NCBI GenBank assembly: GCA_002067405.1
Contig: MVRP01000107.1
Coordinates: 1 to 12,950 of the forward strand
Length of the DNA stretch: 12,950 nt
From: Syntrophorhabdaceae bacterium PtaU1.Bin034
GTDB taxonomy: Bacteria; Desulfobacterota_G; Syntrophorhabdia; Syntrophorhabdales; WCHB1-27
Reading direction: 5' to 3'
Every line of letters begins with the position of its first letter. Position 1 is the stretch's first letter. Positions 1-6,417 of the stretch are shown piece by piece. The notes under the pieces were generated by a model. That model was not told the DNA's origin and made no database searches. It worked only from the letters and a program-made list of their open reading frames with translations. The translations under genes were made by a program, and so were the position numbers.

Positions 1-74
1 GGATCCGCTTCTCGGGGACCGTGGATGAGCTTGAGGCGAATGAGGAGGTGAAGAAGAAGTATTTGATGGTGTAG
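1..74 (+). CDS. C-terminal end of a LivF-like branched-chain amino acid ABC transporter ATPase (partial)
   Basis: Only the last 23 codons are inside the window; the reading frame begins at base 3 and stops with TAG at 72-74. The visible residues include GTVDELEANEEVKKKYL and end in MV. That pattern, a G-x-x-x-E-L stretch, then an acidic segment and an E-V-x-x-x-Y-L end, is typical of the C-termini of LivF/LivG-type ATPases of branched-chain (hydrophobic) amino acid importers. No Walker motif can be seen because they lie upstream of the window, so the family call rests on tail similarity alone. If correct, the protein would be the cytoplasmic ATP-hydrolysing subunit of an importer for branched-chain amino acids or, in aromatic degraders, possibly aromatic acids. 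It converges with the 131-1078 gene; no clear terminator was recognised in the 56 bp between them. Confidence 0.5.
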   Translation, partial: IRFSGTVDELEANEEVKKKYLMV

Positions 75-130
75 AGAATATCACCCGCTCGGCTTCAGCT
101 TTTATCCCGGGACCTCAGGCAGATGACTTC

Positions 131-1078
131 TCACTGGTGTTCCGATGTTGTCGACACGACCCTCTGGCCAAGACTGATCAGGAGATCCCTGCTGCTTACC
201 CCACTCGACCTTTCCGGCTGGGGCTGATCAGGCTGTATCTGCGGCGGCTGCCCTTCTTTTGACGCGCCTTCTGGTCCCTGACCCGAATCCTTGTTCTCCT
301 GGCCCTCCGGCGGTTTCTGCTCAACGACTTGCGGCTGTCCCCCTCTCTGATCAGGAGGAGTCACACCCGGGCGTCGGGTCGACGGACGACCCGGCGGGGA
401 GGCTTCAGGCGGAGACGCGGCAGTCGCAGTCCGGGATTCGGGCGGAAGCGTTGAGGGCGGCACGTAGTAGGTTCCAGGAGCAGGCGCTTGGTTCGCGGGT
501 GGACCTGCGGGAGGCGCTGTCCGCTGCGAGGCTGTTTGCGTCACGGAAGGAGCACTTCTCTGGATTTTGCCCATAAGAACAAGGAGGGGCTTCCGCGATG
601 CGGGCTGTTCCATTAGAACATAGTTGTAGCCGCGCATCAGTTTCTTGAGAGCCTGATCAAGGGTCAGACTGGAAAAACTAACACTGATGGTTTCTCCCGA
701 GGGGATGGGCCCTTTGATGTCGAACAGCTTCTTCTCGGTCATGAGCCTCAGGGCGTCGTTGAGGGACCGGTTTTCTACGTGCATGTTTATCTTGTTGTCA
801 CCGATCAATTCAATTGTTGCGACCCCCGCCTTCGGTGATGTCGCTGCCGCCGGGGACCCCTGAATACGAGGATCAGCCCTCTGGGGCGTTTCGTTGAGGC
901 GGACCGCTTGCTCTCGCCCGTTCATACCCCTTGTCCATCGGTCTCGTGATGGATTTCCGGCGGCATTTGAGTCCCTGGCAGGCCCTCGAGCATCATTCGC
1001 CTGGCCAAAGCAGAATGATCCGCTTGCACCCAGGGAAACGAGAAGCAGGAATATGATAATCCTTGTATTGGCTTTCAT
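131..1078 (-). CDS. Exported protein with an STN-like (secretin/TonB short N-terminal) domain and a proline-rich tail
   Basis: The product is 315 aa from the ATG at 1078. It begins with a signal peptide: positive residues (MKANTR), then a hydrophobic core (IIIFLLLVSLGASGSF), with likely cleavage near residue 25. Residues about 88-173 form a compact domain with a beta strand (ATIELIG), the helix segment SLNDALRLM, a second strand (ETISVSFSSL) and the helix segment LTLDQALKKLM. This is the pattern of STN/secretin N-terminal domains, which mediate periplasmic protein-protein contacts. From about residue 174 the chain becomes low-complexity and rich in P, Q, G, S and T, probably disordered. No secretin, TonB receptor or pilus gene is adjacent, so its partner is unknown. 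A TTG seven codons upstream could extend the frame, but the ATG has an AAGG Shine-Dalgarno at 5-nt spacing and gives a cleaner signal peptide. Confidence 0.72.
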   Translation of the reverse strand: MKANTRIIIFLLLVSLGASGSFCFGQANDARGPARDSNAAGNPSRDRWTRGMNGREQAVRLNETPQRADPRIQGSPAAATSPKAGVATIELIGDNKINMHVENRSLNDALRLMTEKKLFDIKGPIPSGETISVSFSSLTLDQALKKLMRGYNYVLMEQPASRKPLLVLMGKIQRSAPSVTQTASQRTAPPAGPPANQAPAPGTYYVPPSTLPPESRTATAASPPEASPPGRPSTRRPGVTPPDQRGGQPQVVEQKPPEGQENKDSGQGPEGASKEGQPPQIQPDQPQPERSSGVSSRDLLISLGQRVVSTTSEHQ

Positions 1079-1115
1079 GACTCCCTTATTGACGCTCAAA
1101 ATTGAAACAGAGCGA

Positions 1116-1139
1116 GCCGTAAGGACCGGACCTAACGGC
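1116..1139. promoter_or_regulatory. 24-bp quasi-palindrome over the predicted transcription start of the STN-domain gene
   Basis: Arms GCCGTAAGGACC and GGACCTAACGGC pair at 10 of 12 positions, with two A-A mismatches and no spacer. The element begins about where transcription from the predicted promoter at 1144-1172 (minus strand) would start. It could be an operator for a dimeric repressor, or a hairpin at the 5' end of the mRNA. The symmetry is seen directly; the role is inferred. Confidence 0.4.
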
Positions 1140-1143
1140 TACT

Positions 1144-1172
1144 ATTGTAGCATGCTCGTTTTCATATGGGAA
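1144..1172 (-). promoter_or_regulatory. Sigma70-type promoter for the STN-domain gene
   Basis: Read on the minus strand, a -35 box TTCCCA (4 of 6 matches) is separated by 17 nt from a -10 box TACAAT (5 of 6). Start of transcription would be near 1137, leaving a leader of about 60 nt before the ATG at 1078. Confidence 0.45.
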
Positions 1173-1179
1173 GCGCGGG

Positions 1180-1710
1180 AGACCTTAAGGGCAGCGCAGA
1201 CCCCGATTATGGCAAAGGCCTGATGAATCCCGGGGAAGTGACGACAATTTCGTCGTCCCAGCCACGTCTCTTTCGACATTTTCTTCTGGGTTATCTGCCG
1301 CCTCTTGAAGCTGCTCTGGCGGGAACATCCAATTATTACCAGTAGTTGTATAACGCAGGCAGCCTGGCACATCTATTGCTTTATTGGGATAAGGAGAAAG
1401 GAAGGACTGTTGATAGCGACACATCTAAGAATATTGAGCTCCATGATCGGTTGGCATGCCCACCTTCAGTCTTCGTTAAAGGAAACATGGATGTGGAACC
1501 TACTTTGGCAGGTGCAGCAGGCGTGGCTTTTTCGCCAGTCTCTGTTCTTTGCCGTTTTGCCTGTGTTTACTCCGCAAACATTCGTTGCCTTAAGAGGGGA
1601 ATGGAGAACGAGAAAGGCCCACCAGGAACGCCATCAGCAGCATCCGGGTTAACTCATAAGGAGAACGGAGAAAAGATCTCCTGCGACAACTGACAATATA
1701 GATGAGAAAA
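1180..1710. other. Long intergenic stretch with no convincing gene
   Basis: This stretch separates the STN-domain gene from the terminator of the reductase-like operon. Open frames of up to 115 codons exist on the plus strand (1305-1652 and 1346-1693) and up to 79 on the minus strand. None has a recognisable motif. The two plus-strand frames overlap in different registers, and the one at 1346 would need a TTG start. A small perfect inverted repeat (GACGAC, 6-nt spacer, GTCGTC) lies at 1240-1257. No tRNA, transposase or CRISPR-like repeat was seen. It could be a decayed gene or hold a small RNA, but nothing in the sequence decides this. Confidence 0.4.
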
Positions 1711-1713
1711 CCT

Positions 1714-1764
1714 CACGGGGAGGGCAGAGCAACATAATAACCCGAACAGCAGACCCTCTCCGTG
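1714..1764 (-). terminator. Possible secondary terminator hairpin downstream of the reductase-like operon
   Basis: The 11-bp arms CACGGGGAGGG (1714-1724) and CCCTCTCCGTG (1754-1764) pair with one G-T wobble around a 29-nt loop. On the minus strand the stem is followed by AGGTTTTCTC. It lies beyond the stronger hairpin at 1779-1810, so it would be a back-up terminator for leftward transcription. The long loop makes this less certain. Confidence 0.3.
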
Positions 1765-1778
1765 CCCTTTTAAAAGAG

Positions 1779-1810
1779 AAGGCGTACCGGACAAAAGGTA
1801 CGCCTTTTTT
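1779..1810. terminator. Rho-independent terminator of the reductase-like operon (bidirectional)
   Basis: A perfect 10-bp stem AAGGCGTACC / GGTACGCCTT surrounds an 8-nt loop and is followed on the plus strand by further T residues (six in a row). On the minus strand, the direction of the 3051-1831 gene that stops 20 bp earlier, the stem is followed by CTCTTTT. It marks the 3' end of the two-gene operon, so no further subunit gene follows in that transcript. Confidence 0.8.
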
Positions 1811-1830
1811 GGCTCTCGCTTCCGGATCGG

Positions 1831-3051
1831 CTATCGTTTCATCCGGCGGTCCAGGGTCTCAAAATAAGCTTCAATCCTCGTCCTTATTTGCGTCTCCGAG
1901 TAAAACCTCGGGTCTCCCATGTCGCTCTCGAATACAAGGGCAGGTATTCCCGTTTTCTTCGTGAGAATGTCCTTCAGGCTCGGAACAGCGAAAGAAACGG
2001 CCTTGCAGCTCCTGTTCATGAACATGATCATACCGTTCATGTCGTATCTCTTGAAGAGATCGATCGCCATGTCGGCCCGGTCCTCTATGGTCGAATTGGA
2101 GAACCTGTTGAGATAATTCTCGGCCATTGTAACGAGCGGGTCCTTGTCGAGATCGAATTCCAGGCTCCACGCATGCACGTAAAGGGAGGTGAGGATCACG
2201 CCTCCGAACGAGCCGAGCAGGTTCGCGTGATCTCTGAACTTGAACCAGACGGGGAGGTTCTCCCAATAGAGCCTGTATTTTTCATTCTGCAGCACACCGA
2301 TCCCTTTTGCCACCTTTTCTTCCATGATCTCGTCGCAAAGGGCCTGGTAGAACTCCACGCATTCCGGGGTGCCTCTCCGGTAGACGGTAATTGCCATACC
2401 GATAAGGGCGTCGAAGATGCTGATAGGTGATGGCTTATATTGCGCCATGTCGAGGAATTTCTTGTAGAGCACGCTCGCCTGGGCCGAATATTTCAAGACC
2501 TCCCTCAACCTGTCATAATCGAACTTCTTCTTGGTTATCTGCTCCAGCCATTTGATCATCTCCTTGAGTTGCAGCACGCAGTACTGGATGATTTCCTGCC
2601 TGGCTTTCTCGTTTCTGATCCATTCCGGCGTATCGAAGATGAAAATAGGCAGGCCGTTTCCTCCTCTGGAAAGGACCTGGAACCATTTCGTAAGGGTAAA
2701 ACACTGGGCATTGCAGGCCATGAGCAGATCGGGCTCGGGGATGCCGCCGGTCACGCTTCGCCCCGTTTTTCTGAACCCCAGGTCGGACCGTGCGTAAGCG
2801 CAGAGATGGCTCGTATAACCCATATTTTCCGTGATAACGGAAAGCTCCGTGCCTATCTTCGCGGTCAAATTGGCAACCGCATGGTTTTCCGGGTAAATCG
2901 GGACCACGTCATGGGCCACAAAAAGCTCGACAGGCGAAATAGCAGTGGTATACCCCACCAGCTTACCCAGCTCATGGGCGTGAAACGCCTCATCCATGTA
3001 CTCTTTCGTGATTTTTTTTGACAGATCCTTGGATCTCATTTTCTCGCTCAT
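1831..3051 (-). CDS. Benzoyl-CoA reductase / 2-hydroxyacyl-CoA dehydratase-type subunit (406 aa)
   Basis: This cytoplasmic subunit belongs to the HgdB/FldB/BcrB superfamily, iron-sulfur proteins that receive one low-potential electron from an ATP-driven activator. They then dehydrate 2-hydroxyacyl-CoAs or reduce aromatic acyl-CoAs. Supporting features are the N-terminal LGKLVGYTTAISPVELFVAHD segment (residues 28-48), a cysteine pair in MACNAQCFTLTKWF (C113, C117), C84, and the conserved C-terminal block from NRSCKAVSFAVPSLK (C349) to FESDMGDPRF and TRIEAYFE. At 406 aa it is closer to FldB/HadB-type dehydratase subunits (about 408 aa) than to Thauera BcrB (about 435 aa), so substrate cannot be assigned. 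It is the second gene of an operon, starting inside the stop of the 377-aa gene (ATGA, 3048-3051) with an AAAGGGGG ribosome site 7 nt upstream. No activator ATPase gene is adjacent. Confidence 0.85.
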   Translation of the reverse strand: MSEKMRSKDLSKKITKEYMDEAFHAHELGKLVGYTTAISPVELFVAHDVVPIYPENHAVANLTAKIGTELSVITENMGYTSHLCAYARSDLGFRKTGRSVTGGIPEPDLLMACNAQCFTLTKWFQVLSRGGNGLPIFIFDTPEWIRNEKARQEIIQYCVLQLKEMIKWLEQITKKKFDYDRLREVLKYSAQASVLYKKFLDMAQYKPSPISIFDALIGMAITVYRRGTPECVEFYQALCDEIMEEKVAKGIGVLQNEKYRLYWENLPVWFKFRDHANLLGSFGGVILTSLYVHAWSLEFDLDKDPLVTMAENYLNRFSNSTIEDRADMAIDLFKRYDMNGMIMFMNRSCKAVSFAVPSLKDILTKKTGIPALVFESDMGDPRFYSETQIRTRIEAYFETLDRRMKR

Positions 3052-4181
3052 AACGTGCCCCCTTTCAGCGATTCAAAAAACGCCTGAAGCCTGGTTCTCA
3101 CGTGGGACAGGGACAAAGTCTGGTACTCGGTGACCAGGGTATGGAAAGGCACGCCCTCCTTCTTGACCATGCTCTTCAGGTCCGGCAGGTCATATTCCTC
3201 GGATTCGCAAAACTCTATATGCACGTAAATGACCGCTTTCGCGTTATACTCACGGTAGAGGGCCTTTAGCCCCTGCACGTTCTTGAACACATCGTCGTGA
3301 ATGGGCGAGTAGAAGCCTCTCTTGAAGTGCCTTTCTGTCATCGCATCAAGAGGCTCTTTGTTTTCGTCAATGACGCCCTGCAGGTACCGGCTGCCGGTGA
3401 CAAGCGTGTCAGCCACCACGTTGAGCTTCAATTCATCAAAGAGATCGAACAGGTCGAGCGGGTCGCAGGCGATTCCCGTAAGCACGACGGGCGTATATCC
3501 TTCACCTTTCGTGATCTTCAGGTTTGCCCGTACCGCCCTCAGCGTCTCGTTCATCTCCTTCTTGTCTACCTGCATCGACAACTTGATGAGAGAGAACATC
3601 TGCTTGTTGGTCAGGGTTGCAGGGTTCTCTCTCTTAATGTCGTACAGCTCTTTGAGAAGTCTTTTGTTCTCGTTATGGATCCTGATGGATTCGCGTAAGG
3701 CATCGTCGGTGACAGCCGTCTTTGACCAGTTCTCGAGCGACGATATGAGCCGCTCTGTCTCCTTCCTCACCCAGTAGCGGGCACTCTCCCGGTCGATCTG
3801 TCTGGGAAGCAGAATGCTCTCCACATAGGTGCCGGGGAAATTAATCCTCCATATGTCACACATGTGCTGGGTGGTATCGCACACCTGGGGCAGTACGAAC
3901 CCGTCGAAAAGATCGTTCTCGTAAGTCAGGGCAAGCTCCAGGTTGCTCCGCGCAAGCGAGCACGCATTATCAGGAAGCAGGCTAGGTGCTTTCTTCAAAG
4001 GCTTGTGCGTGCCAAGGAGAGTGACCGGCAGGAAACCGAAGGCATAAACGACCTCTTCCGGTACATCAGCCAGCGTGCTCCCGACCAATTTCTTCCCTGT
4101 TTCACGCTTCCACTGTCTTATGGAAGCGTATGGGTCTCCCGCATACTCCACTATCTTGTCAAACCCCAAATTTTCCCACAT
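3048..4181 (-). CDS. Benzoyl-CoA reductase / 2-hydroxyacyl-CoA dehydratase-type subunit (377 aa), first gene of the pair
   Basis: This is the partner subunit of the same superfamily (BcrC/FldC/HadC size class, about 375-385 aa), expected to form a heterodimer with the 406-aa product. Visible landmarks are LADVPEEVVYAFGFLPVTLLG (residues 37-57), DNACSLARS (C74), and LPQVCDTTQHMCDIW (C101, C108). Further on are GIACDP (C239) and HIEFCESEEYDLP (C325), the last resembling the conserved C-(E/D)-x-x-E-(Y/F)-D-x-P block of the family; these cysteines are the candidate [4Fe-4S] ligands. The order small subunit then large subunit matches bcrC-bcrB, but bcrA/bcrD-type ATPase genes are missing and a terminator closes the operon. 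Either the activator is elsewhere or these are dehydratase-like paralogues with another substrate. The start is the ATG at 4181 behind a G-rich run; the leader from the promoter at 4226-4254 is about 38 nt. Confidence 0.85.
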   Translation of the reverse strand: MWENLGFDKIVEYAGDPYASIRQWKRETGKKLVGSTLADVPEEVVYAFGFLPVTLLGTHKPLKKAPSLLPDNACSLARSNLELALTYENDLFDGFVLPQVCDTTQHMCDIWRINFPGTYVESILLPRQIDRESARYWVRKETERLISSLENWSKTAVTDDALRESIRIHNENKRLLKELYDIKRENPATLTNKQMFSLIKLSMQVDKKEMNETLRAVRANLKITKGEGYTPVVLTGIACDPLDLFDLFDELKLNVVADTLVTGSRYLQGVIDENKEPLDAMTERHFKRGFYSPIHDDVFKNVQGLKALYREYNAKAVIYVHIEFCESEEYDLPDLKSMVKKEGVPFHTLVTEYQTLSLSHVRTRLQAFFESLKGGTL

Positions 4182-4225
4182 ATCCCCCCCACGACGGTAA
4201 GTTTTCGCGCTAATCTGCTTATGCT

Positions 4226-4254
4226 ATGCTAAATCTTCGCTTTGTTCATGTCAA
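4226..4254 (-). promoter_or_regulatory. Sigma70-type promoter of the reductase-like operon
   Basis: On the minus strand a perfect -35 box TTGACA (4254-4249) is followed after 17 nt by TAGCAT (4 of 6 matches to the -10 box). Transcription would start near 4219, shortly before the ATG at 4181. The 273-bp divergent intergenic region must also drive the exporter gene; for that direction only a weak candidate (TTGCAG near 4376, TAAGCT 17 nt later) was seen. Confidence 0.6.
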
Positions 4255-4454
4255 GCGATACGGACGATAAGGACATTTGCCGGATGCACGGCACTTGCCC
4301 GCCGTTCACGGAAGTGCTTCGTTTTTCCCGAGAGGCTGACGCGCCCCGGCGGCCTGCGGATCGATCTCGCGTTCCCTTGCAGTAGTCGTCAAAAGTTATT
4401 AAGCTAACGGGTGGCGGTTGCCGGGAAGGCTGCGCCAGAAGGAAGAATCTGATT

Positions 4455-5729
4455 TTGAAAGCAGGTCTATTTCTCCTCCGTGCCCTGCGTCACCGAAACT
4501 ACAGGCTTTTCTTCATTGGCCAGGGGGTCTCTCTGATCGGGACATGGATGCAACAGGTCGCCCTGAGCTGGCTCGTTTATCAGCTCACCAGTTCAGCCTT
4601 TTTCCTCGGTTTGGTCGGATTTGTCGGACAGGTTCCGGCATTCCTCTTCTCGTCGTTTGCCGGCGTTTATGCAGACCGATGGGACAGGAGGAGGCTATTG
4701 ATCATCACCCAGGTCCTGTCCATGCTGCAGGCCTTTGCCCTCGGGTTTCTCACGCTTGCCGGCATTGTTGCGGTGTGGCACCTAATCACTCTGGCTGCTT
4801 TTCTCGGCGTGGTTATGGCCCTGGATATCCCGGTCCGCCATTCATTCATCGTCGACATGATAGAAGACAAGTCCGATCTCGGCAATGCCATCGCACTCAA
4901 TTCCTCGATGTTCAACGGTGCAAGGCTTGTAGGCCCGTCAATGGCCGGCATACTGATCAGTCTTACGGGCGAAGGCGTCTCCTTCCTGCTTAACGGTCTC
5001 AGCTTTCTCGCCATAATCGTTGCCCTCCGGTCAATGCGGCTCTCGGAAAAGAGGAAAGAGGCGAGCAGGAGAAATGTGATGGAAGAACTCAGGGAGGGTT
5101 TCAGGTATGCCTTCGGGTTCCCTCCCATCAAGTACATCCTCCTGTTCCTGGGTCTTATAAGTCTCACGGGAATGCCGTACCTCGTTCTTTTGCCTGTTTT
5201 TGCACGAGACAACCTGGGCGGCGGACCTGCCACCCTCGGTTTTCTCATGGGCAGCGCGGGGATCGGAGCACTTCTGGCCGCGCTTTATCTCGCTTCCCGC
5301 AAGACCATTTTGGGCCTGGGCAAGCGAATGGCCGCCTCCGCCTGCCTGTTCGGCTCATCGCTTATTGTCTTCTCCATTTCTCATTCGTCGCCCCTTTCTC
5401 TCTGCATGATGCTTCTGTCCGGTTTTGGCATGATTGTGGTTATGGCAGCAGGCAACACCATACTTCAGACTGTCGTGGAAGAGGACAAGAGGGGCCGCGT
5501 CATGAGCTTCTACGCGATGGCATTTATGGGGATGGCACCCTTTGGCAGCCTTATCATCGGGAGTCTCGCGAGCCGCCTGGGCGCATCCGAAGCACTCATC
5601 GCCGGCGGGTCATGCTGCATTATAGCTGGTATCCTATTCTTTGGGAGGCTACCCGTCATAAGGGAGCACGCGAGGCCCATTTATATCGAGAAGGGGATTA
5701 TTGAAGAAATGCCCTCTGAACTGCAATAA
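4455..5729 (+). CDS. MFS_3 / EntS-like major facilitator exporter
   Basis: The product is a 424-aa polytopic inner-membrane protein of the major facilitator superfamily. The N-terminus LRALRHRNYRLFFIGQGVS followed by LIGTWMQQVALSWLVYQLT is the signature of the MFS_3 (enterobactin exporter EntS-like) branch. The loop between helices 2 and 3 carries the motif-A-like sequence GVYADRWDRRRLL (residues 70-82). Around 12 hydrophobic segments can be traced, and a long cytoplasmic loop with ALRSMRLSEKRKEASRRN separates the two halves. MFS_3 proteins are proton-driven exporters of small molecules; the substrate cannot be predicted. The frame has no ATG or GTG upstream of the hydrophobic region, so the TTG at 4455, 10 nt after AAGGAAG, is the likely start. 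It is divergent from the reductase-like operon, which might hint at related regulation but proves nothing about substrate. Confidence 0.85.
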   Translation: MKAGLFLLRALRHRNYRLFFIGQGVSLIGTWMQQVALSWLVYQLTSSAFFLGLVGFVGQVPAFLFSSFAGVYADRWDRRRLLIITQVLSMLQAFALGFLTLAGIVAVWHLITLAAFLGVVMALDIPVRHSFIVDMIEDKSDLGNAIALNSSMFNGARLVGPSMAGILISLTGEGVSFLLNGLSFLAIIVALRSMRLSEKRKEASRRNVMEELREGFRYAFGFPPIKYILLFLGLISLTGMPYLVLLPVFARDNLGGGPATLGFLMGSAGIGALLAALYLASRKTILGLGKRMAASACLFGSSLIVFSISHSSPLSLCMMLLSGFGMIVVMAAGNTILQTVVEEDKRGRVMSFYAMAFMGMAPFGSLIIGSLASRLGASEALIAGGSCCIIAGILFFGRLPVIREHARPIYIEKGIIEEMPSELQ

Positions 5730-5741
5730 CTCAAAAAACCC

Positions 5742-5780
5742 AAGGGGCTATTCGCGTTAATCCTGCGAGTAGCCCCTTTT
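5742..5780. terminator. Strong bidirectional rho-independent terminator
   Basis: A 15-bp stem (5742-5756 with 5764-5778, two G-T wobbles) with a 7-nt loop starts AAGGGGCTA and ends TAGCCCCTT, followed by TTTT overlap on the plus strand. On the minus strand the stem is followed by GGGTTTTTTGAG. It ends both the exporter gene (stop 5729) and the convergent 90-aa gene (stop 5830). Confidence 0.88.
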
Positions 5781-5829
5781 GCAACCGAATAAATCCGGTC
5801 GAGAGTGGGATTGGGGACAGATAAAAAAC

Positions 5830-6102
5830 CTAAGCAGCTGCGAGGTTCTTTGCCCTGCTGTCCAGAGAGACGCAGCCGAATATCTCAATGAGGGTATCCT
5901 CAGCGGTCTCGTATGTTTCAGATAGCTCCGGCTTCTCAGATCTGATGTGGACAAAGCCTTTTGCCTTCTCTTTATCCCTGCCCGCGCCAAGCTTGATTAT
6001 TTTGAGGTCCAAAGATGCGCAGCCAAATATCTCTATCAGCATCTCTTCCATGGTCTGGCTATCCAGGCTTACTTCGGTTTCCAATATCCATTGACTCGCC
6101 AT
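5830..6102 (-). CDS. 90-aa protein of unknown family with an internal duplicated motif, under a putative sigma54 promoter
   Basis: No known family was recognised. The start is well supported: ATG at 6102 preceded by GGGGAGG with 5-nt spacing. The protein contains two related segments, residues 17-34 and 66-83, which share T-x-E, then LIEIFGC, then SLD (12 of 18 positions identical). Between them is a basic/glycine stretch (GAGRDKEKAKG) followed by a strand-like FVHIRSE. The order strand (WILETEVSL), helix (MEEMLIEIFG), strand (LKIIKL), strand (GFVHIRS), helix (AEDTLIEIFG) is compatible with a small ferredoxin-like or ACT-like fold; this is inference. Each repeat has one cysteine (C28, C77). 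There is no signal peptide or membrane segment. It is a single-gene transcription unit with its own terminator and an enhancer-type promoter region shared with the activator gene at 6466. A likely role is the main target of that activator; the biochemical function is unknown. Confidence 0.75.
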   Translation of the reverse strand: MASQWILETEVSLDSQTMEEMLIEIFGCASLDLKIIKLGAGRDKEKAKGFVHIRSEKPELSETYETAEDTLIEIFGCVSLDSRAKNLAAA

Positions 6103-6142
6103 GATGACCTCCCCGGCAGCTATCCGAATATTTATTTACGAA

Positions 6143-6158
6143 AGCAAGGCGCATGCCA
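6143..6158 (-). promoter_or_regulatory. Sigma54 (RpoN) -24/-12 promoter of the 90-aa gene
   Basis: The minus strand reads TGGCATGCGCCTTGCT. It matches the consensus TGGCACG-N4-TTGC(A/T) at all fixed positions except one (T for C), and has the obligatory GG-N10-GC spacing (GG at 6156-6157, GC at 6144-6145). Transcription would begin near 6132, giving a leader of about 30 nt that contains the strong ribosome site of the 90-aa gene. Confidence 0.75.
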
Positions 6159-6175
6159 GTATTTTTCCCCTGTAA

Positions 6176-6188
6176 ACTCAATACGTTA
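6176..6188. promoter_or_regulatory. IHF-like bending site between enhancer and sigma54 promoter
   Basis: ACTCAATACGTTA fits the IHF consensus WATCAANNNNTTR with a single mismatch (C for A at position 2). It lies about 44-56 bp upstream of the predicted start, between the -24 element and the dyad at 6200-6254, where IHF usually bends DNA at sigma54 promoters. IHF consensus matches are frequent, so position is the stronger argument. Confidence 0.4.
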
Positions 6189-6199
6189 CGGCAGTGAAG

Positions 6200-6254
6200 C
6201 CCTATTTCTGCCATATGAGACAGTTAATAACTGATAAATATGTCAGAAATAGGG
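6200..6254. promoter_or_regulatory. 55-bp nested dyad, putative enhancer (UAS) for the adjacent activator
   Basis: Outer arms CCCTATTTCTG (6200-6210) and CAGAAATAGGG (6244-6254) are a perfect 11-bp inverted repeat. Inside are CATAT/ATATG and, at the centre, CAGTT-AAT-AACTG (6221-6233). The centre lies about 95 bp upstream of the sigma54 start at about 6132, a usual enhancer distance. It sits in the divergent region beside the GAF-AAA+-Fis activator gene, its most likely ligand. An alternative is a hairpin in a transcript; no T-tract follows it on the plus strand. Confidence 0.6.
6229..6241 (+). repeat. 13-bp direct repeat, copy 1 (inside the enhancer dyad)
   Basis: AACTGATAAATAT occurs here and again, base for base, at 6418-6430. 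This copy forms the right half of the dyad core. Confidence 0.6.
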
Positions 6255-6417
6255 TAAAACTGTGGCAGATTGCGGAAATCCCGGAAGAAATGGCGTCCGG
6301 CCGATCAACGGGAAACGGCCGAACGAGAGCACATTGGGCTGACGGGTTTTTTACGGTTCGTGGACTCGGTGCACACCGTGAAAATAATTATGGATATATT
6401 CTGCGAGAATTTTGGTA

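Noticed and set aside
1305..1693. Two 115-codon frames on the plus strand as real genes
   Set aside because: They overlap each other in different registers, show no family motif, and the second needs a TTG start without a convincing ribosome site.
6262..6272. TGGCAGATTGC on the plus strand as a sigma54 promoter for the activator gene
   Set aside because: The GG and GC elements are far too close; sigma54 needs GG-N10-GC.
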